Source: Streptomyces sp. SPB162 (GTDB lineage: Bacteria; Actinomycetota; Actinomycetes; Streptomycetales; Streptomycetaceae). Taken from it: 64,000 bases of DNA. Below are positions 1 through 8,351 of the stretch, one piece after another. The notes under the pieces are model-generated. The model was given only the letters and a program-made list of their open reading frames with translations, ran no database searches and had not been told where the DNA came from. The position numbers were made by a program, and so were the translations under genes. Where the stretch lies: contig NZ_JAQFII010000002.1 of assembly GCF_029504575.1 (NCBI RefSeq), positions 248,001-312,000 of the forward strand. Direction: 5' to 3'. The first letter of the stretch is position 1. Each line of letters opens with the position of its first letter.

Positions 1-42
1 CGCGGTGGGGAACAGGTCACTGCTGTCGTCGGCGTAGGCCAT
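1..42 (-). CDS. cvnD: Conservon GTPase CvnD, N-terminal fragment (cut by window edge)
   Basis: The first 14 codons of a minus-strand gene are visible. They read MAYADDSSDLFPTA, the usual opening of the small Ras-like GTPases of actinobacterial conservons. The ATG lies at 42..40, inside the 3' end of the DUF742 gene, a 26-bp overlap that implies translational coupling. The P-loop lies beyond the window edge, so the identification rests on this N-terminus and on gene order. In the family CvnD acts at the membrane together with the sensor kinase, the roadblock protein and the DUF742 protein. Confidence 0.75.
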   Translation of the reverse strand, partial: MAYADDSSDLFPTA

Positions 43-397
43 TGAGCACTTCCTCCAGAACGGCTCGGTCGGTGAGATCGGCGGGCGGCAGCGGAGGCCG
101 CGAGGTGAGGGCTCCGCAGTCGATGAGATCGGACAGCACGATCTTGGTGATGGCGACGGGCAGCCGCAGCTGCGCCCCCACCTCCGCGACCGTGACCGGG
201 GTCCTGCTCAGGTCCAGTGCGCGGGCGTGGTCGGGTTCCAGGTGCGCCGAGGGGACGCTCCCGGTGGCGCGCACCATGGACAGCATGTCCAGCGCCGCGG
301 TCGGACGGGTGCGGCCGTTGCTCACGGTGTACGGGCGGACTAAGCGACCGGCATCGTCGTCGATCAGGGGCTCGTCCTGCTCCTCCGCGGCCGTCAC
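17..397 (-). CDS. cvnC: DUF742 conservon protein CvnC
   Basis: This 126-residue protein belongs to the DUF742 family, which contains a winged-helix-like fold. The conserved stretch LVRPYTVSNGRTRP lies near the N-terminus, and a helix-turn-helix-like segment (VAEVGAQLRLPVAITKIVLSDL) lies at about residues 70-91. The GTG start overlaps the stop of the preceding roadblock gene by 4 bp (GTGA), and its own end overlaps cvnD. In conservons this protein is the third member of a membrane-associated complex sometimes likened to a bacterial G-protein system. The length is normal for the family. Confidence 0.9.
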   Translation of the reverse strand: MTAAEEQDEPLIDDDAGRLVRPYTVSNGRTRPTAALDMLSMVRATGSVPSAHLEPDHARALDLSRTPVTVAEVGAQLRLPVAITKIVLSDLIDCGALTSRPPLPPADLTDRAVLEEVLNGLRRRQQ

Positions 398-822
398 CGT
401 ACAACGTCACCCGTCATGGGGGTCGCGGCGCGGGCGGGGGTCTCGAGGTTCGGTCGGACCTGCTGGATCAGGCGGTTCATCTCGTAGCCGAGGACGCCGG
501 GGTCGGCGTCCCGGCCGGCCATGACGGCCAGCGCGCTGCCGGATCCGGCGGCGGACACGAACAGCAGCGCGTCCTCCAGTTCGGCCACCACCTGGCGAAC
601 GTGCGGTCCGCCGCCGAGGCGCACTCCCGCGCTGCCGGCCAGGGACCGCAACCCGGAGGCGACCGCGGCCAGGTGGTCGGCGCTGTCGCCGTCCAGGCCG
701 TGAACGGCCTTCTTGAGCCCGTCGGAGGAGAGCAGCACAGCGCTGCGGGTATGGGGGACGCGGCTGACCAGGTCGGTCAGCAGCCATGCGAGATCGCGGC
801 CGGGGGGGACGTCGCTCACCAT
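394..822 (-). CDS. cvnB: Roadblock/LC7-domain protein CvnB
   Basis: A 142-residue roadblock/LC7 protein (MglB-like), the second conservon component and the presumed partner or GAP-like regulator of CvnD. The N-terminal part (DLAWLLTDLVSRVPHTRSAVLLSSDGL) is the typical roadblock opening. The ATG at 822..820 is preceded by AAGGAG about ten bases upstream. The end overlaps cvnC by GTGA. Because of a frameshift in the upstream kinase gene, the raw DNA shows kinase and roadblock as one 766-codon reading frame. That apparent fusion is an artefact: this gene has its own start and ribosome-binding site, and the true kinase C-terminus lies in another frame. Confidence 0.9.
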   Translation of the reverse strand: MVSDVPPGRDLAWLLTDLVSRVPHTRSAVLLSSDGLKKAVHGLDGDSADHLAAVASGLRSLAGSAGVRLGGGPHVRQVVAELEDALLFVSAAGSGSALAVMAGRDADPGVLGYEMNRLIQQVRPNLETPARAATPMTGDVVR

Positions 823-857
823 GGTGGAAGGGCTCCTTGTGAGGAAGATGACGAGGA

Positions 858-2658
858 TCAGGGCATGTCGGGTCGGCGCGGCGGACCGTCGGTCTGCTCG
901 GCGCCGGCCTCGGACGCACGCACCCCGATGCGGAAGGCGGCCATGAGGTTCGGGTCGGGCTCGCCGACCTGGTCGTCGCTGCGGGGCGCGGGGTCGCTCC
1001 GCAGCTGGGGGGGCGAGGTGGGACTGGCCGCGACGCTGCGGCAAGGAGGGGCGCCCTTCTCCGGCCGGGGGGCGGCCGGCGGGGGCGGGACTGATCGGGA
1101 CCTGTCCGGTCGGGGCGGGAGCGGCCGGCGCGGGACCGGACCCGCCTCCCACGGGCTCGCCGTGGGCGCGGTGCGCCCCCGACGGCCGGACGGGCTGCGG
1201 TGCGGCGGACCGCGCCGCAGCCGGCTGCCGGGGGTGCACCGGCCGGCGGCTCTCCAGCGAAGGGGCGGGCACGGACGGGCGGCTGTGCGCGGGCGCCGCG
1301 TCGGTCGCCACCGCCGGCTGCGGCCCCGTGGCGCCGGTGCCCGCGCGTGCCGGGGCGGGGGGCTGGCGGTGCGGGAGCGCGGGCGGCGCCGTCTGCGTTG
1401 TCTGCGCCGTCTGTACCGGACGCGGCCGGGCACGGGCCGGCTCGGGCTCCGGGGCCTCCAACGTGCCCACCAGGGCGTGCGGCAGGATGACGAAGGCCTG
1501 GATGCCGCCGAAGACGTTGCTGCGCATCTGGACGGTGATGCCGTGGCGGCGGGCGAGGACGGCGACGACGTACAGCCCGATCCGGCCGTCCTTCAGCAGT
1601 GTGTCCAGGTCGATCCGCTCGGGGTCGGCCAGGAGCGCGTTGTTGCGCTCCTGGGCGGCGAGCTCCAGGCCAAGGCCGCGGTCCTCGACCTCGATGACCA
1701 AACCGGCCGTGACCTTCTGCGCCCGCAGCAGGACCTGGGTCTCCGGCGGGGAGAACGTGGTGGCGTTCTCGATGAGCTCGGCGATCAGGTGCACCACGTC
1801 GGCCACGGCCCGGCCGTCGAGGTCCCCGTCGATCGGCGGGACCAGCTTGACCCGGGCGTAGTGCTCCACCTCCGCGACGGCCGACCTGAGGACCTGCGTC
1901 AGCGGCACCGGTTTGCTCCACTGGCGGCGCGAGACCGCGCCGCCGAGTACCGCGACGTTCTCGGCGTGCCGACGGATACGGGTGGCGAGGTGGTCGACCT
2001 GGAACAGTCCGCGCAGCAGGTCCGGGTCCTCGACCTGGTGTTCCAGCTCGTCCAGGAGCTGGATGCCGCGGTGGACCAGGGACTGCAGCCGCCGGGCGAG
2101 GTTGACGAATACCACGACCTGCTGGTCCGCGGCGCTGGCCGGGGCGACCGGCAGGGCCGCCGCCTGGACCACCGCCGCGCACGCGGCGTACTGGGCCTGG
2201 CGCAGCTCGTCCGCCAGGGCCGCGAAGCGGTCCCGGTCCGGTGTGGTCGCCGGCGCCGGGCCGTGGAACACGGGCGACTCGCCGCGCCGCACCTGGGCGA
2301 CGACGTTCTGCAGCTCTTCCCAGCCGCGCGAGTTGACCGCGCGGACCTCCTGCACCCGCCGGTCCACCGCGCGGTCCGCGGAGAGCGCGCCGGCCGAGCC
2401 CGCCACGAGGATCACAGCGGCGAGGACGACGGCTCCGGCGAGCACCACCGCGGCCAGGGATCTCGACGGATCCGCGACCAGCAGCCAGGCCGCGACGCCC
2501 CCGCCGAGCAGGGCCATGAACACGGCGGGCAGCACCACTATCCAGCGCAGGCCGGGGACCACGCGCTCGGGGGAGCGGCGGCCGCGGGTCTGGGATCTGC
2601 CGTGGCGTCCGCTGTCCCGATGGTCGGACCGCACGCTGGATGAAGGGAGTTCAGACAT
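858..2658 (-). pseudogene. cvnA: Conservon sensor histidine kinase CvnA, frameshifted as sequenced
   Basis: Membrane sensor kinase heading the cvn operon. The ATG at 2658 is preceded by TGAGGA at suitable distance. Two membrane segments lie at about residues 35-57 and 66-90, followed by a long signalling region, then the HATPase domain with the N-box (HLIAELIENATTFSPP) and G-box (VEDRGLGL). A Pro/Ala-rich linker precedes a short conserved tail. A run of seven G (1007-1013; C7 on the coding strand) shifts the frame inside the linker. With six, translation continues into DPNLMAAFRIGVRASE and stops at 858, the typical tail of this family. As given, the DNA runs on into the cvnB frame. A homopolymer sequencing error is more likely than a dead gene. 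Confidence 0.8.
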
Positions 2659-2939
2659 CAACGTCCTCAGCACAGGAGGGTGCCCGGTTGGCAACTACCA
2701 TCACAGTAGTAATGAATCGGTACATACATGACGGAAGTCGGTACTTCAGGCCCACAAGATCGTTTATCCCGCCGGTCCGGCCCTCCCGCGCGGCAGGAGG
2801 CTCCAACAGCCTTTCACAGAGCGCGCGTTGGGCGCCAACCGGGACGACCTGGGTCGACCGCGCGTTCTGCGACCGCACGAAGGTTGGAGAGGTGGGGCCA
2901 CCCGGCGCCGACGGCTCGCCGCGCCTCGAACGCCCGTTG

Positions 2940-3005
2940 GAGGCCCGCCCGAGGCCCGTCCGAGGCTTGGCGGAGGCTTGCCGGAGGCTTGGCGGAGGCC
3001 CGGTT
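2940..3005. repeat. Six tandem 11-bp units (GAGGCNNGNNN)
   Basis: Six consecutive 11-base units occur: GAGGCCCGCCC, GAGGCCCGTCC, GAGGCTTGGCG, GAGGCTTGCCG, GAGGCTTGGCG and GAGGCCCGGTT. They lie in the 411-base gap between cvnA and the short leader ORF. Nothing else recognisable was seen in that gap (2659-3069). The 11-bp period is close to one helical turn, so the repeated half-sites would sit on one face of the DNA. They end about 30 bp upstream of a predicted promoter. No reading frame crosses them convincingly. Confidence 0.7.
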
Positions 3006-3033
3006 GGAGTTAATTCCAGCGCTACAACAAACC

Positions 3034-3063
3034 TTGTCGGCCGTGACGCCGGCTGGTTACTGT
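3034..3063 (+). promoter_or_regulatory. Predicted promoter for the leader ORF and sulfonate operon (leaderless geometry)
   Basis: TTGTCG (3034-3039) and TACTGT (3058-3063) are separated by 18 bp and fit the actinobacterial -35 and TAnnnT -10 pattern. The -10 hexamer ends six bases before the ATG at 3070. Transcription would therefore start at or next to that ATG and give a leaderless mRNA. There is no Shine-Dalgarno sequence before this ATG, which agrees. Confidence 0.5.
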
Positions 3064-3069
3064 CTGCGC

Positions 3070-3165
3070 ATGAGATCGATTCGGCACCTTGAAGAGCGGG
3101 CGCGCTACGCCGCCCGCCTCGGTGCGCCGCGATGTAGCCGCCACTGTCGGCGCATTCCCTGCTGA
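3070..3165 (+). CDS. Short Cys-rich leader peptide (candidate cysteine attenuator)
   Basis: A 31-codon ORF encodes a basic peptide with three cysteines in its last ten residues (CSRHCRRIPC, then stop). It begins where a leaderless transcript would start and lies upstream of a sulfonate importer operon. Short Cys-containing leader ORFs upstream of sulfur-assimilation genes are known in actinobacteria, and cysteine-responsive attenuation has been reported in mycobacteria. The sequence does not closely match the common Streptomyces leader consensus that I remember (RRHVDL...C), so the assignment rests on position, Cys clustering and promoter spacing. Confidence 0.45.
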   Translation: MRSIRHLEERARYAARLGAPRCSRHCRRIPC

Positions 3166-3196
3166 ATCGGATTCATCCGTCTCACAAGCCGCATCT

Positions 3197-3223
3197 CCGG
3201 CATCGGTGCCGGTATGTTCCGGC
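3197..3223 (+). promoter_or_regulatory. Mutually exclusive hairpins between leader ORF and ABC operon
   Basis: CCGGCA-TCGG-TGCCGG (3197-3212) forms a 6-bp stem with a tetraloop. Its 3' strand GCCGG (3208-3212) can pair instead with CCGGC (3219-3223) across TATGTT. Two alternative hairpins sharing one strand, about 30 bases after the leader stop codon, are the layout expected of a translation-coupled attenuator. No U-tract follows, as is common in this group. The rest of 3224-3494 shows no other gene. Confidence 0.35.
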
Positions 3224-3494
3224 CTGCCGTCAGCAGACCGATGACTGACGACTGATCCGGCACTCGCTCCCGGCTGCTCCCGGGACACCCCCGGATTCCG
3301 AGACTCCCACTCCCCGGCCGTCCGCCGGTTCGGACGCAGCGCCGCGTTCACCTCCCCTTCATCACGTCGCCGCCCTGCCCTCTCACCGGACGCGGGCCGG
3401 CGAGTCATGACCACCAAGTCCCTGACGTGCTGCGACGCCCTCCGAGAGCGCCGCCGCGCGGTTCTCCCCTGTGGCCGACCATAAGGATTCCCAC

Positions 3495-4574
3495 GTGCGC
3501 ACCAGAAGCCACCCTTCGGACCTCGTCCCCCGCCTCGACCGGCGACTCTTCCTGCAGGCCCTGGTCGGCACGGGCGCCGCCCTCGGGCTCAGCGCCTGCA
3601 CCACCGCCGAGGCCAAGGGACCCACCCTCGCGACGACCGCGCCGCTGCCGACCGCCGTGCCGGCCGGCACCTCGCTGAGCGTCGCCTCGTACCTCGGAGG
3701 GCAGGAACTGCAGCTCAAACTCGCCGGGCTGCTGGACAAGCTGCCCTTCAAGGTGTCCTCGTGGCCCAGCATCGGGGCCGGACCCGACGTGATCAACGCG
3801 TTCCGCGCCCACTCGCTGGAGGTGGGCAACAACGCCGGCATTCCCCCGATCCAGGCGCACTTCCAGGGCTACGACGCCCGGATCGTCGCCGTGGACCTGA
3901 CCCGTAAGCCCAACTACGTGTTCGCCACCAAGCCGCACAGCGACATCCGGTCCGTCGCCGAATTCCGCGGCAAGAAGCTGGCGTTCTCCCAGGGGCAGGC
4001 CCAGGGCGTCGTGCTGCTGCGGGCCCTCAGGAAGGCGGGCCTCAAGGCCGCCGACGTCACCCTGGTGCCCCTGACCAGCAACCAATTCCTCACCGCCCTA
4101 CAGGCCGGCCAGGTCGACATCGCCCCGCTCGGGATCTCCCAGGTGCCCGCCTATCTGACCCGGTACGGCTCGGACGGCGCGCACACCGTCACCACCGACG
4201 TCGTGGACCTGCTCAACATCCTGTGGGCGCCCGCGTCGGTCCTCGCCGACGCCGAGAAGGCGGCCGCCATCGCCGCCTACGTCCCGCTGTGGGCCAAGGG
4301 TCTGGTCTGGGTGTACGAGAACCCGGACACCTGGAACGAGGAGTACTACGTCAAGACCCAGCACATCACGCAGGCCCAGGCGAAGGGGATCACGGCGCTG
4401 GGCAACAAGCCGCTCCTCCCCCCGAGCTGGGACGAGGCCATCGCCTGGGAACAGGAGACGATCGACCTGCTCGCCGAGGGGGGCTTCGTCAAGTCCTTCA
4501 AGGCCGACGTGCTCTTCGACCGCCGCTTCGAGCCCCTCGCGTCCCAAGCCGTCGCCGCGCAGTACCGGAGTTGA
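3495..4574 (+). CDS. ABC transporter substrate-binding lipoprotein, aliphatic sulfonate/nitrate/taurine type
   Basis: SsuA/NrtA/TauA-like periplasmic-type binding protein, 359 residues from the GTG at 3495. AAGGA eight bases upstream favours this start over the GTG at 3471. The N-terminus has a twin-arginine motif (DRRLFLQ, residues 15-21) and a lipobox LSAC with the lipidated Cys at about residue 35, so it is a Tat-exported lipoprotein. The mature protein has the two-lobed fold signature of the family (LSVASYLGGQEL, then a hinge region near NNAGIPPIQ). It would deliver an organosulfonate to the permease and ATPase encoded immediately downstream. The neighbouring monooxygenase argues for sulfonate rather than nitrate. 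Confidence 0.85.
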   Translation: MRTRSHPSDLVPRLDRRLFLQALVGTGAALGLSACTTAEAKGPTLATTAPLPTAVPAGTSLSVASYLGGQELQLKLAGLLDKLPFKVSSWPSIGAGPDVINAFRAHSLEVGNNAGIPPIQAHFQGYDARIVAVDLTRKPNYVFATKPHSDIRSVAEFRGKKLAFSQGQAQGVVLLRALRKAGLKAADVTLVPLTSNQFLTALQAGQVDIAPLGISQVPAYLTRYGSDGAHTVTTDVVDLLNILWAPASVLADAEKAAAIAAYVPLWAKGLVWVYENPDTWNEEYYVKTQHITQAQAKGITALGNKPLLPPSWDEAIAWEQETIDLLAEGGFVKSFKADVLFDRRFEPLASQAVAAQYRS

Positions 4575-4579
4575 TACCC

Positions 4580-5509
4580 GTGACGGAAACCGTCGCAGAG
4601 CAGCAAGCCCGGTCCGACTCCCGCACCGGCTCCGCGCACGCGGCGGCCGCCGATCCGCCGACCACCACGACGACCAGCTCCCCGCCCGTCACGACGACCG
4701 GCACCACCAAGCCGGCCACCACCCGCCGCCGGGTGCGCCGGCTGGCTCCGGGCAAACGCCTGCCGTACGCGCGCCTCATCGGACCGGCACTGCTGCTGGT
4801 GATCTGGTCGCTCGGCAACGTGACCGGCACGCTCGATCCGCGCACCCTGCCGGCACCGTGGACGGTCGTGCGCACCGGCGCCCACCTGTGGACGTCCGGC
4901 ACCCTCAGCACCGACATCACCGAGTCGCTGTGGCGCGCCGCCCAGGGCTTCGCCATCGGGCTGACCGTGGGGGTCGTCCTGGCCCTGGTCGCCGGGCTGA
5001 GCCGGATCGGGGAGGCCGTCATCGACGGCACGGTCCAGATCAACCGGTCGGTGCCGACGCTCGGGCTGATCCCCCTGTTCATCCTGTGGCTCGGCATCGG
5101 GGAGACGTTCAAGGTCGCGATCATCGCGATCGTGGTCTACATCCCCATCTACCTCAACCTGTACTCGGCCCTGTCGGGCATCGACCACCGCTTCGTCGAA
5201 CTCGGCGAGGTGCTCCGCCTGAGCCGGTGGCAGTTCATCCGGCAGATCGTCATCCCCGGCGCCCTGCCCGGCTTCTTCGTCGGGCTGCGGCTGGGCGTCA
5301 CCGGCTCCTGGCTCTCCCTGGTCGTGCTGGAGCAGATCAACGCCACCAACGGCCTGGGCTACATGATGTTCCAGGCGCAGAACTACGGCCAGACCGACGT
5401 CATCGTCCTCGGCCTGCTCATCTACGGGGTCTTCGGTTTCGCCTCCGACTCCGTCGTCCGCGTCCTGGAACGGAGGGTGCTGTCATGGCGGCGCTCGTTG
5501 AACACCTGA
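4580..5509 (+). CDS. ABC transporter permease, sulfonate type (SsuC/TauC-like)
   Basis: Binding-protein-dependent inner-membrane permease of 309 residues. The GTG at 4580 follows the binding-protein stop by five bases, and GGAG lies ten bases upstream. A Thr/Ala-rich, low-complexity cytoplasmic N-terminus of about 60 residues precedes roughly six membrane spans. The EAA-type loop that contacts the ATPase lies at about residues 215-235 (ELGEVLRLSRWQFIRQIVIPGALPG is centred here). It shares 25 bp with the ATPase gene. Its presumed role is organosulfonate import. Confidence 0.85.
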   Translation: MTETVAEQQARSDSRTGSAHAAAADPPTTTTTSSPPVTTTGTTKPATTRRRVRRLAPGKRLPYARLIGPALLLVIWSLGNVTGTLDPRTLPAPWTVVRTGAHLWTSGTLSTDITESLWRAAQGFAIGLTVGVVLALVAGLSRIGEAVIDGTVQINRSVPTLGLIPLFILWLGIGETFKVAIIAIVVYIPIYLNLYSALSGIDHRFVELGEVLRLSRWQFIRQIVIPGALPGFFVGLRLGVTGSWLSLVVLEQINATNGLGYMMFQAQNYGQTDVIVLGLLIYGVFGFASDSVVRVLERRVLSWRRSLNT

Positions 5510-6234
5510 CCCCACCCGCCGTCCACATCAGTGGACTGACCCGCGGCTTCGGTGAGCGCGTGGTCCTGGACGGCATCGACCTGGACATCCCGCCGGGCCA
5601 GTTCGTCGCGCTGCTCGGGCACAGCGGTTCGGGCAAGAGCACCCTGCTGCGCGCCATCGCCGACCTCGACCACGACGTCACCGGGACCGGCGAACTCCAG
5701 GCGCCCGAGCGGCTGTCGGTCGTCTTCCAGGACTCCCGGCTGCTGCCCTGGCGCCGGGTGCTGGACAACGTGCTGCTCGGCGCGCGCGGGAAGGACTCGC
5801 AGGGCAAGGATCCCGCGGAACGCGGTCGCGACGCGCTCGCCGAGGTCGGCCTGGCGGGACGCGAACGGGCCTGGCCCAGCCAGCTCTCGGGTGGGGAACA
5901 ACAGCGCGCCGCGCTCGCCCGCTCGCTGGTCTGGGAGCCCGAACTGCTGCTCGCCGACGAGCCGTTCGGTGCCCTCGACGCGCTCACCCGGCTCAAGATG
6001 CACACCCTGCTGCGCGAGCTGTGGGAGCGCCACCGGCCCTCCGTCCTCCTGGTCACCCATGACGTGGACGAGGCGGTCGTGCTCGCCGACCGGGTCCTGG
6101 TGCTCGACCGGGGACGGTTCGGCCTGGATCTGACCATCGACCTGCCGCACCCGCGCTCGTACCGCGACCCGCACCTGGGCGAGTACCGCGAACAACTCCT
6201 GGCCGCGCTGGGAGTCGAGGAGGACGGTCACTGA
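5485..6234 (+). CDS. ABC transporter ATPase, sulfonate type (SsuB-like)
   Basis: Nucleotide-binding subunit of 249 residues. It has Walker A (GHSGSGKST), a Q-loop (VFQDSRLLPW), the ABC signature (LSGGEQQR), Walker B (LLLADEPFGALD) and the H-loop (LLVTHDVDEAV). The LPW after the Q-loop and the EPFGALDALTR segment are characteristic of the nitrate/sulfonate/taurine subfamily. The ATG at 5485 has GGAGG upstream and overlaps the permease gene. It completes the three-component importer. Confidence 0.9.
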   Translation: MAALVEHLTPPAVHISGLTRGFGERVVLDGIDLDIPPGQFVALLGHSGSGKSTLLRAIADLDHDVTGTGELQAPERLSVVFQDSRLLPWRRVLDNVLLGARGKDSQGKDPAERGRDALAEVGLAGRERAWPSQLSGGEQQRAALARSLVWEPELLLADEPFGALDALTRLKMHTLLRELWERHRPSVLLVTHDVDEAVVLADRVLVLDRGRFGLDLTIDLPHPRSYRDPHLGEYREQLLAALGVEEDGH

Positions 6235-6287
6235 GCCCTCCCCGCCCCGCCCCGCCACCCGCACCTTCTGTCTGGAGCCGAACCATC

Positions 6288-7631
6288 ATGAGCACCACCG
6301 AGCGAAGCCTGCACTTCAACCTGTTCATCCACGACACCGGCCATCACGAGGCGTCCTGGCGGCTGCCCGAGTCCGAGCCACTGGCCCACATCGACGTCGC
6401 CTACCACCAGCGGCTCGCCCGGATCGCCGAGGACGCCAAGTTCGACTCCCTCTTCCTGGCCGACAGCCCGGCGCTGTGGGGAGACCCGGGCCGGCGGCCG
6501 AGCGGCCGTCTGGAGCCCACCGTGCTGCTGACCGCGCTGGCCGCCGTCACCAGCCGGATCGGACTGATCGCCACCGCGTCGACCAGCTACAACGATCCCT
6601 ACAACCTCGCGCGGCGCTTCTCCTCGCTCGACCACATCTCGGGCGGCCGCGCCGGCTGGAACATCGTCACGACGGCGGGTGACGCCGCGGCGCGCAACTT
6701 CGGCCTCGAATCCCAGCCTGCGCACGCCGACCGCTATGAGCGGGCGGCGGAGTTCATCGAGGTGTCCACCAAGCTCTGGGACAGCTGGGAGGACGACGCG
6801 GTCGTGGCCGACAAGGACCGTGGGGTGCACGCCGAGTCGGACCGGGTGCACCCGATCGCCCATGCCGGCAAGTACTTCCAGGTGGACGGCGCCTTGAACG
6901 TGCCACGCTCGCCGCAGGCCCACCCGCTGCTGGTGCAGGCCGGATCCAGCGAGGACGGGAAGGACTTCGCGGCACGCTACGCCGAGGCGGTCTTCACCGC
7001 GCAGCCGACATGGGAGGAGGGCCAGGCCTTCTACGCCGACGTCAAGCGGCGCGCGGCGGCGGTCGGCCGGGACCCGGAGGGTGTGAAGATCCTGCCGGGG
7101 ATCGTGCCGGTGATCGGCGACACCGAGGCGCAGGCGCTGGAGCTCGAAGCGGAGCTGGACCGGCTGATCCAGCCGGAGTACGCCAAGCTGCAGCTCGCGA
7201 CCCTGATCGGTCTCGACCCGGCCCTGCTCGTCCTCGACCGGGAACTCCCGGCGGACCTGCCCGACGAGGACGAGATCGAGGGCGCCAAGAGTCGCTACAC
7301 ACTGGTCGTGGAGCTCGCGCGCCGGGAGCGGCTGACGGTGCGGCAGCTGATCGGCCGGCTCGGCGGCGGGCGCGGCCACCGCACCTTCACCGGTACGCCG
7401 GTGCAGGTGGCGGACACCATCGAGCACTGGTTCCGAACCGGGGCGGCGGACGGATTCAACATCATGCCCGCTGTCCTGCCCTCCGGCCTGGAGGTGTTCG
7501 TGGAGCGGGTGCTGCCGATCCTGCGGGAGCGCGGCCTGTTCCGCACCGAGTACACCGGCGGCACCCTCCGCGAGCACTACGGCCTGCCGCGTCCCGCCAA
7601 CCAGTTCGCCCCGGCCCTGGTGAACGCCTGA
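6288..7631 (+). CDS. FMNH2-dependent monooxygenase (NtaA/SnaA/DszA family)
   Basis: A 447-residue flavin-dependent monooxygenase of the luciferase-like superfamily, NtaA/SnaA/DszA branch. These use reduced FMN from a partner reductase to cleave C-S or C-N bonds. The N-terminus has the branch-typical opening (HFNLFIHDTGHHEASWR), followed by the SRIGLIATASTSYNDPYNLARRFSSLDHISGGRAGWN region, here described by position (about residues 90-125) because of its conservation. It follows the importer by 53 bp in the same orientation, so it likely desulfonates or oxidises the imported organosulfur compound to release sulfite. No flavin reductase gene was seen nearby. Confidence 0.85.
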   Translation: MSTTERSLHFNLFIHDTGHHEASWRLPESEPLAHIDVAYHQRLARIAEDAKFDSLFLADSPALWGDPGRRPSGRLEPTVLLTALAAVTSRIGLIATASTSYNDPYNLARRFSSLDHISGGRAGWNIVTTAGDAAARNFGLESQPAHADRYERAAEFIEVSTKLWDSWEDDAVVADKDRGVHAESDRVHPIAHAGKYFQVDGALNVPRSPQAHPLLVQAGSSEDGKDFAARYAEAVFTAQPTWEEGQAFYADVKRRAAAVGRDPEGVKILPGIVPVIGDTEAQALELEAELDRLIQPEYAKLQLATLIGLDPALLVLDRELPADLPDEDEIEGAKSRYTLVVELARRERLTVRQLIGRLGGGRGHRTFTGTPVQVADTIEHWFRTGAADGFNIMPAVLPSGLEVFVERVLPILRERGLFRTEYTGGTLREHYGLPRPANQFAPALVNA

Positions 7632-7652
7632 GGGCGGGTGTTCGGGACCGAG

Positions 7653-7900
7653 TCAGCCGTAGTAGGGCGCGACGACCTCCCGCACCTCGTCGAGCAGCGC
7701 CGGACCGTCCTGCGGCACGGCCGGCCGGCCGCTGCCCGGCCGGATGTCCAGCAGTTGCTCGTTGGACAGGGCGAACACCACGCGCCCCAGCCCGGCCTGC
7801 TGGATGACCGCGTCGCACATCCCGCACGGCTGGCAGCTGGTGTACATCGTGGTCTTCGCCGCGGTGGCCGTGTCCAGTTCCCTCGCCGCCCACCTTCCGC
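7653..7900 (-). pseudogene. Nucleoside/cytidine deaminase remnant (3' part only)
   Basis: The C-terminal third of a zinc-dependent deaminase survives. In frame it reads ARELDTATAAKTTMYTSCQPCGMCDAV and then a typical tail. The zinc-binding PCxxC is present. The N-terminal half with the H-A-E catalytic motif is missing: homology stops at about 7900, where an unrelated plus-strand ORF begins. The in-frame ATG at 7847 lies within the core and is not a natural start. This looks like a deletion or rearrangement junction. Confidence 0.6.
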
Positions 7901-7903
7901 GAG

Positions 7904-8206
7904 GTGTTCATTCCCCAAGGAATGATCATCAAGAACATCGGCGCCCAGCCCGTGCTCTACGACCTCGACGCTTTCATCGAACCCCGGGAGAAGATCCTCA
8001 CCGACGGCACCCTGACGGAGTTCCCCGAATGGGAAGTCGCCGAACGCACCGAGATCTTCGGACCGATTGCGCACCGCTTCAGCGACTACCCCAAGTCGGG
8101 CTTCCTCGACGGCGCCTGGTTCGAGGGCACCGGCCACAAGACGACGCCGTTCGTGCGAACCCGCGAGGGCCGGAAGATGAGCTCGATGGCCTGGGACGAC
8201 GAGTAG
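7904..8206 (+). CDS. Hypothetical protein, about 95-100 residues
   Basis: I do not recognise this family. The reading frame starts at GTG 7904 or ATG 7922 and ends at 8206. It has balanced composition and good third-position GC bias. The product is soluble and acidic, with aromatic-rich segments (HRFSDYPKSGFLDGAWFEG) and no signal peptide. Its 5' end abuts the point where the deaminase remnant is broken, so the original N-terminus may also be lost. AAGGA lies too close to the ATG to act as its ribosome-binding site, which favours the GTG or an altered start. Confidence 0.5.
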   Translation: MFIPQGMIIKNIGAQPVLYDLDAFIEPREKILTDGTLTEFPEWEVAERTEIFGPIAHRFSDYPKSGFLDGAWFEGTGHKTTPFVRTREGRKMSSMAWDDE

Positions 8207-8277
8207 GCGCACGTCGGCCTGCCGGCCTCGATATCCATTGGCCCGTGCCCCGACGGGTTGGTTACGATCACGGCAAG

Positions 8278-8351
8278 GCGGGGTCGTAGCACAGAGGTAG
8301 TGCGCCTACACAGCATGGAGGAGGACGTCGGTTCGAATCCGACCGCCCCGC
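8278..8351 (+). tRNA. Aberrant tRNA-like gene (anticodon unclear)
   Basis: Cloverleaf elements are evident. The D-arm is GCAC/GTGC with loop AGAGGTA. The T-arm is GTCGG-TTCGAAT-CCGAC with a canonical TTCRANY loop. The variable loop has five bases and the acceptor strands GCGGGG/CCCCGC pair. Two things are abnormal. The acceptor has an additional CG/CG pair with a bulged T at 8284, making it longer than seven pairs. The anticodon arm CCTAC-ACAGCAT-GGAGG has an A-G mismatch and C instead of the near-universal T at position 33, which would formally give anticodon AGC. No CCA is encoded. It may be a decaying tRNA or a noncanonical one. Confidence 0.5.

Noticed and set aside
394..2694. A 766-codon frame apparently fusing sensor kinase and roadblock protein
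   Set aside because: It results from the G7 frameshift in cvnA. The roadblock gene has its own start and ribosome-binding site, and the true kinase tail lies in another frame.
3471..3494. GTG at 3471 as start of the binding protein
   Set aside because: No ribosome-binding site is present, whereas AAGGA precedes GTG 3495 and leaves a normal Tat signal.
7904..8206. Fusion of this ORF with the deaminase remnant
   Set aside because: They lie on opposite strands and share only a junction.
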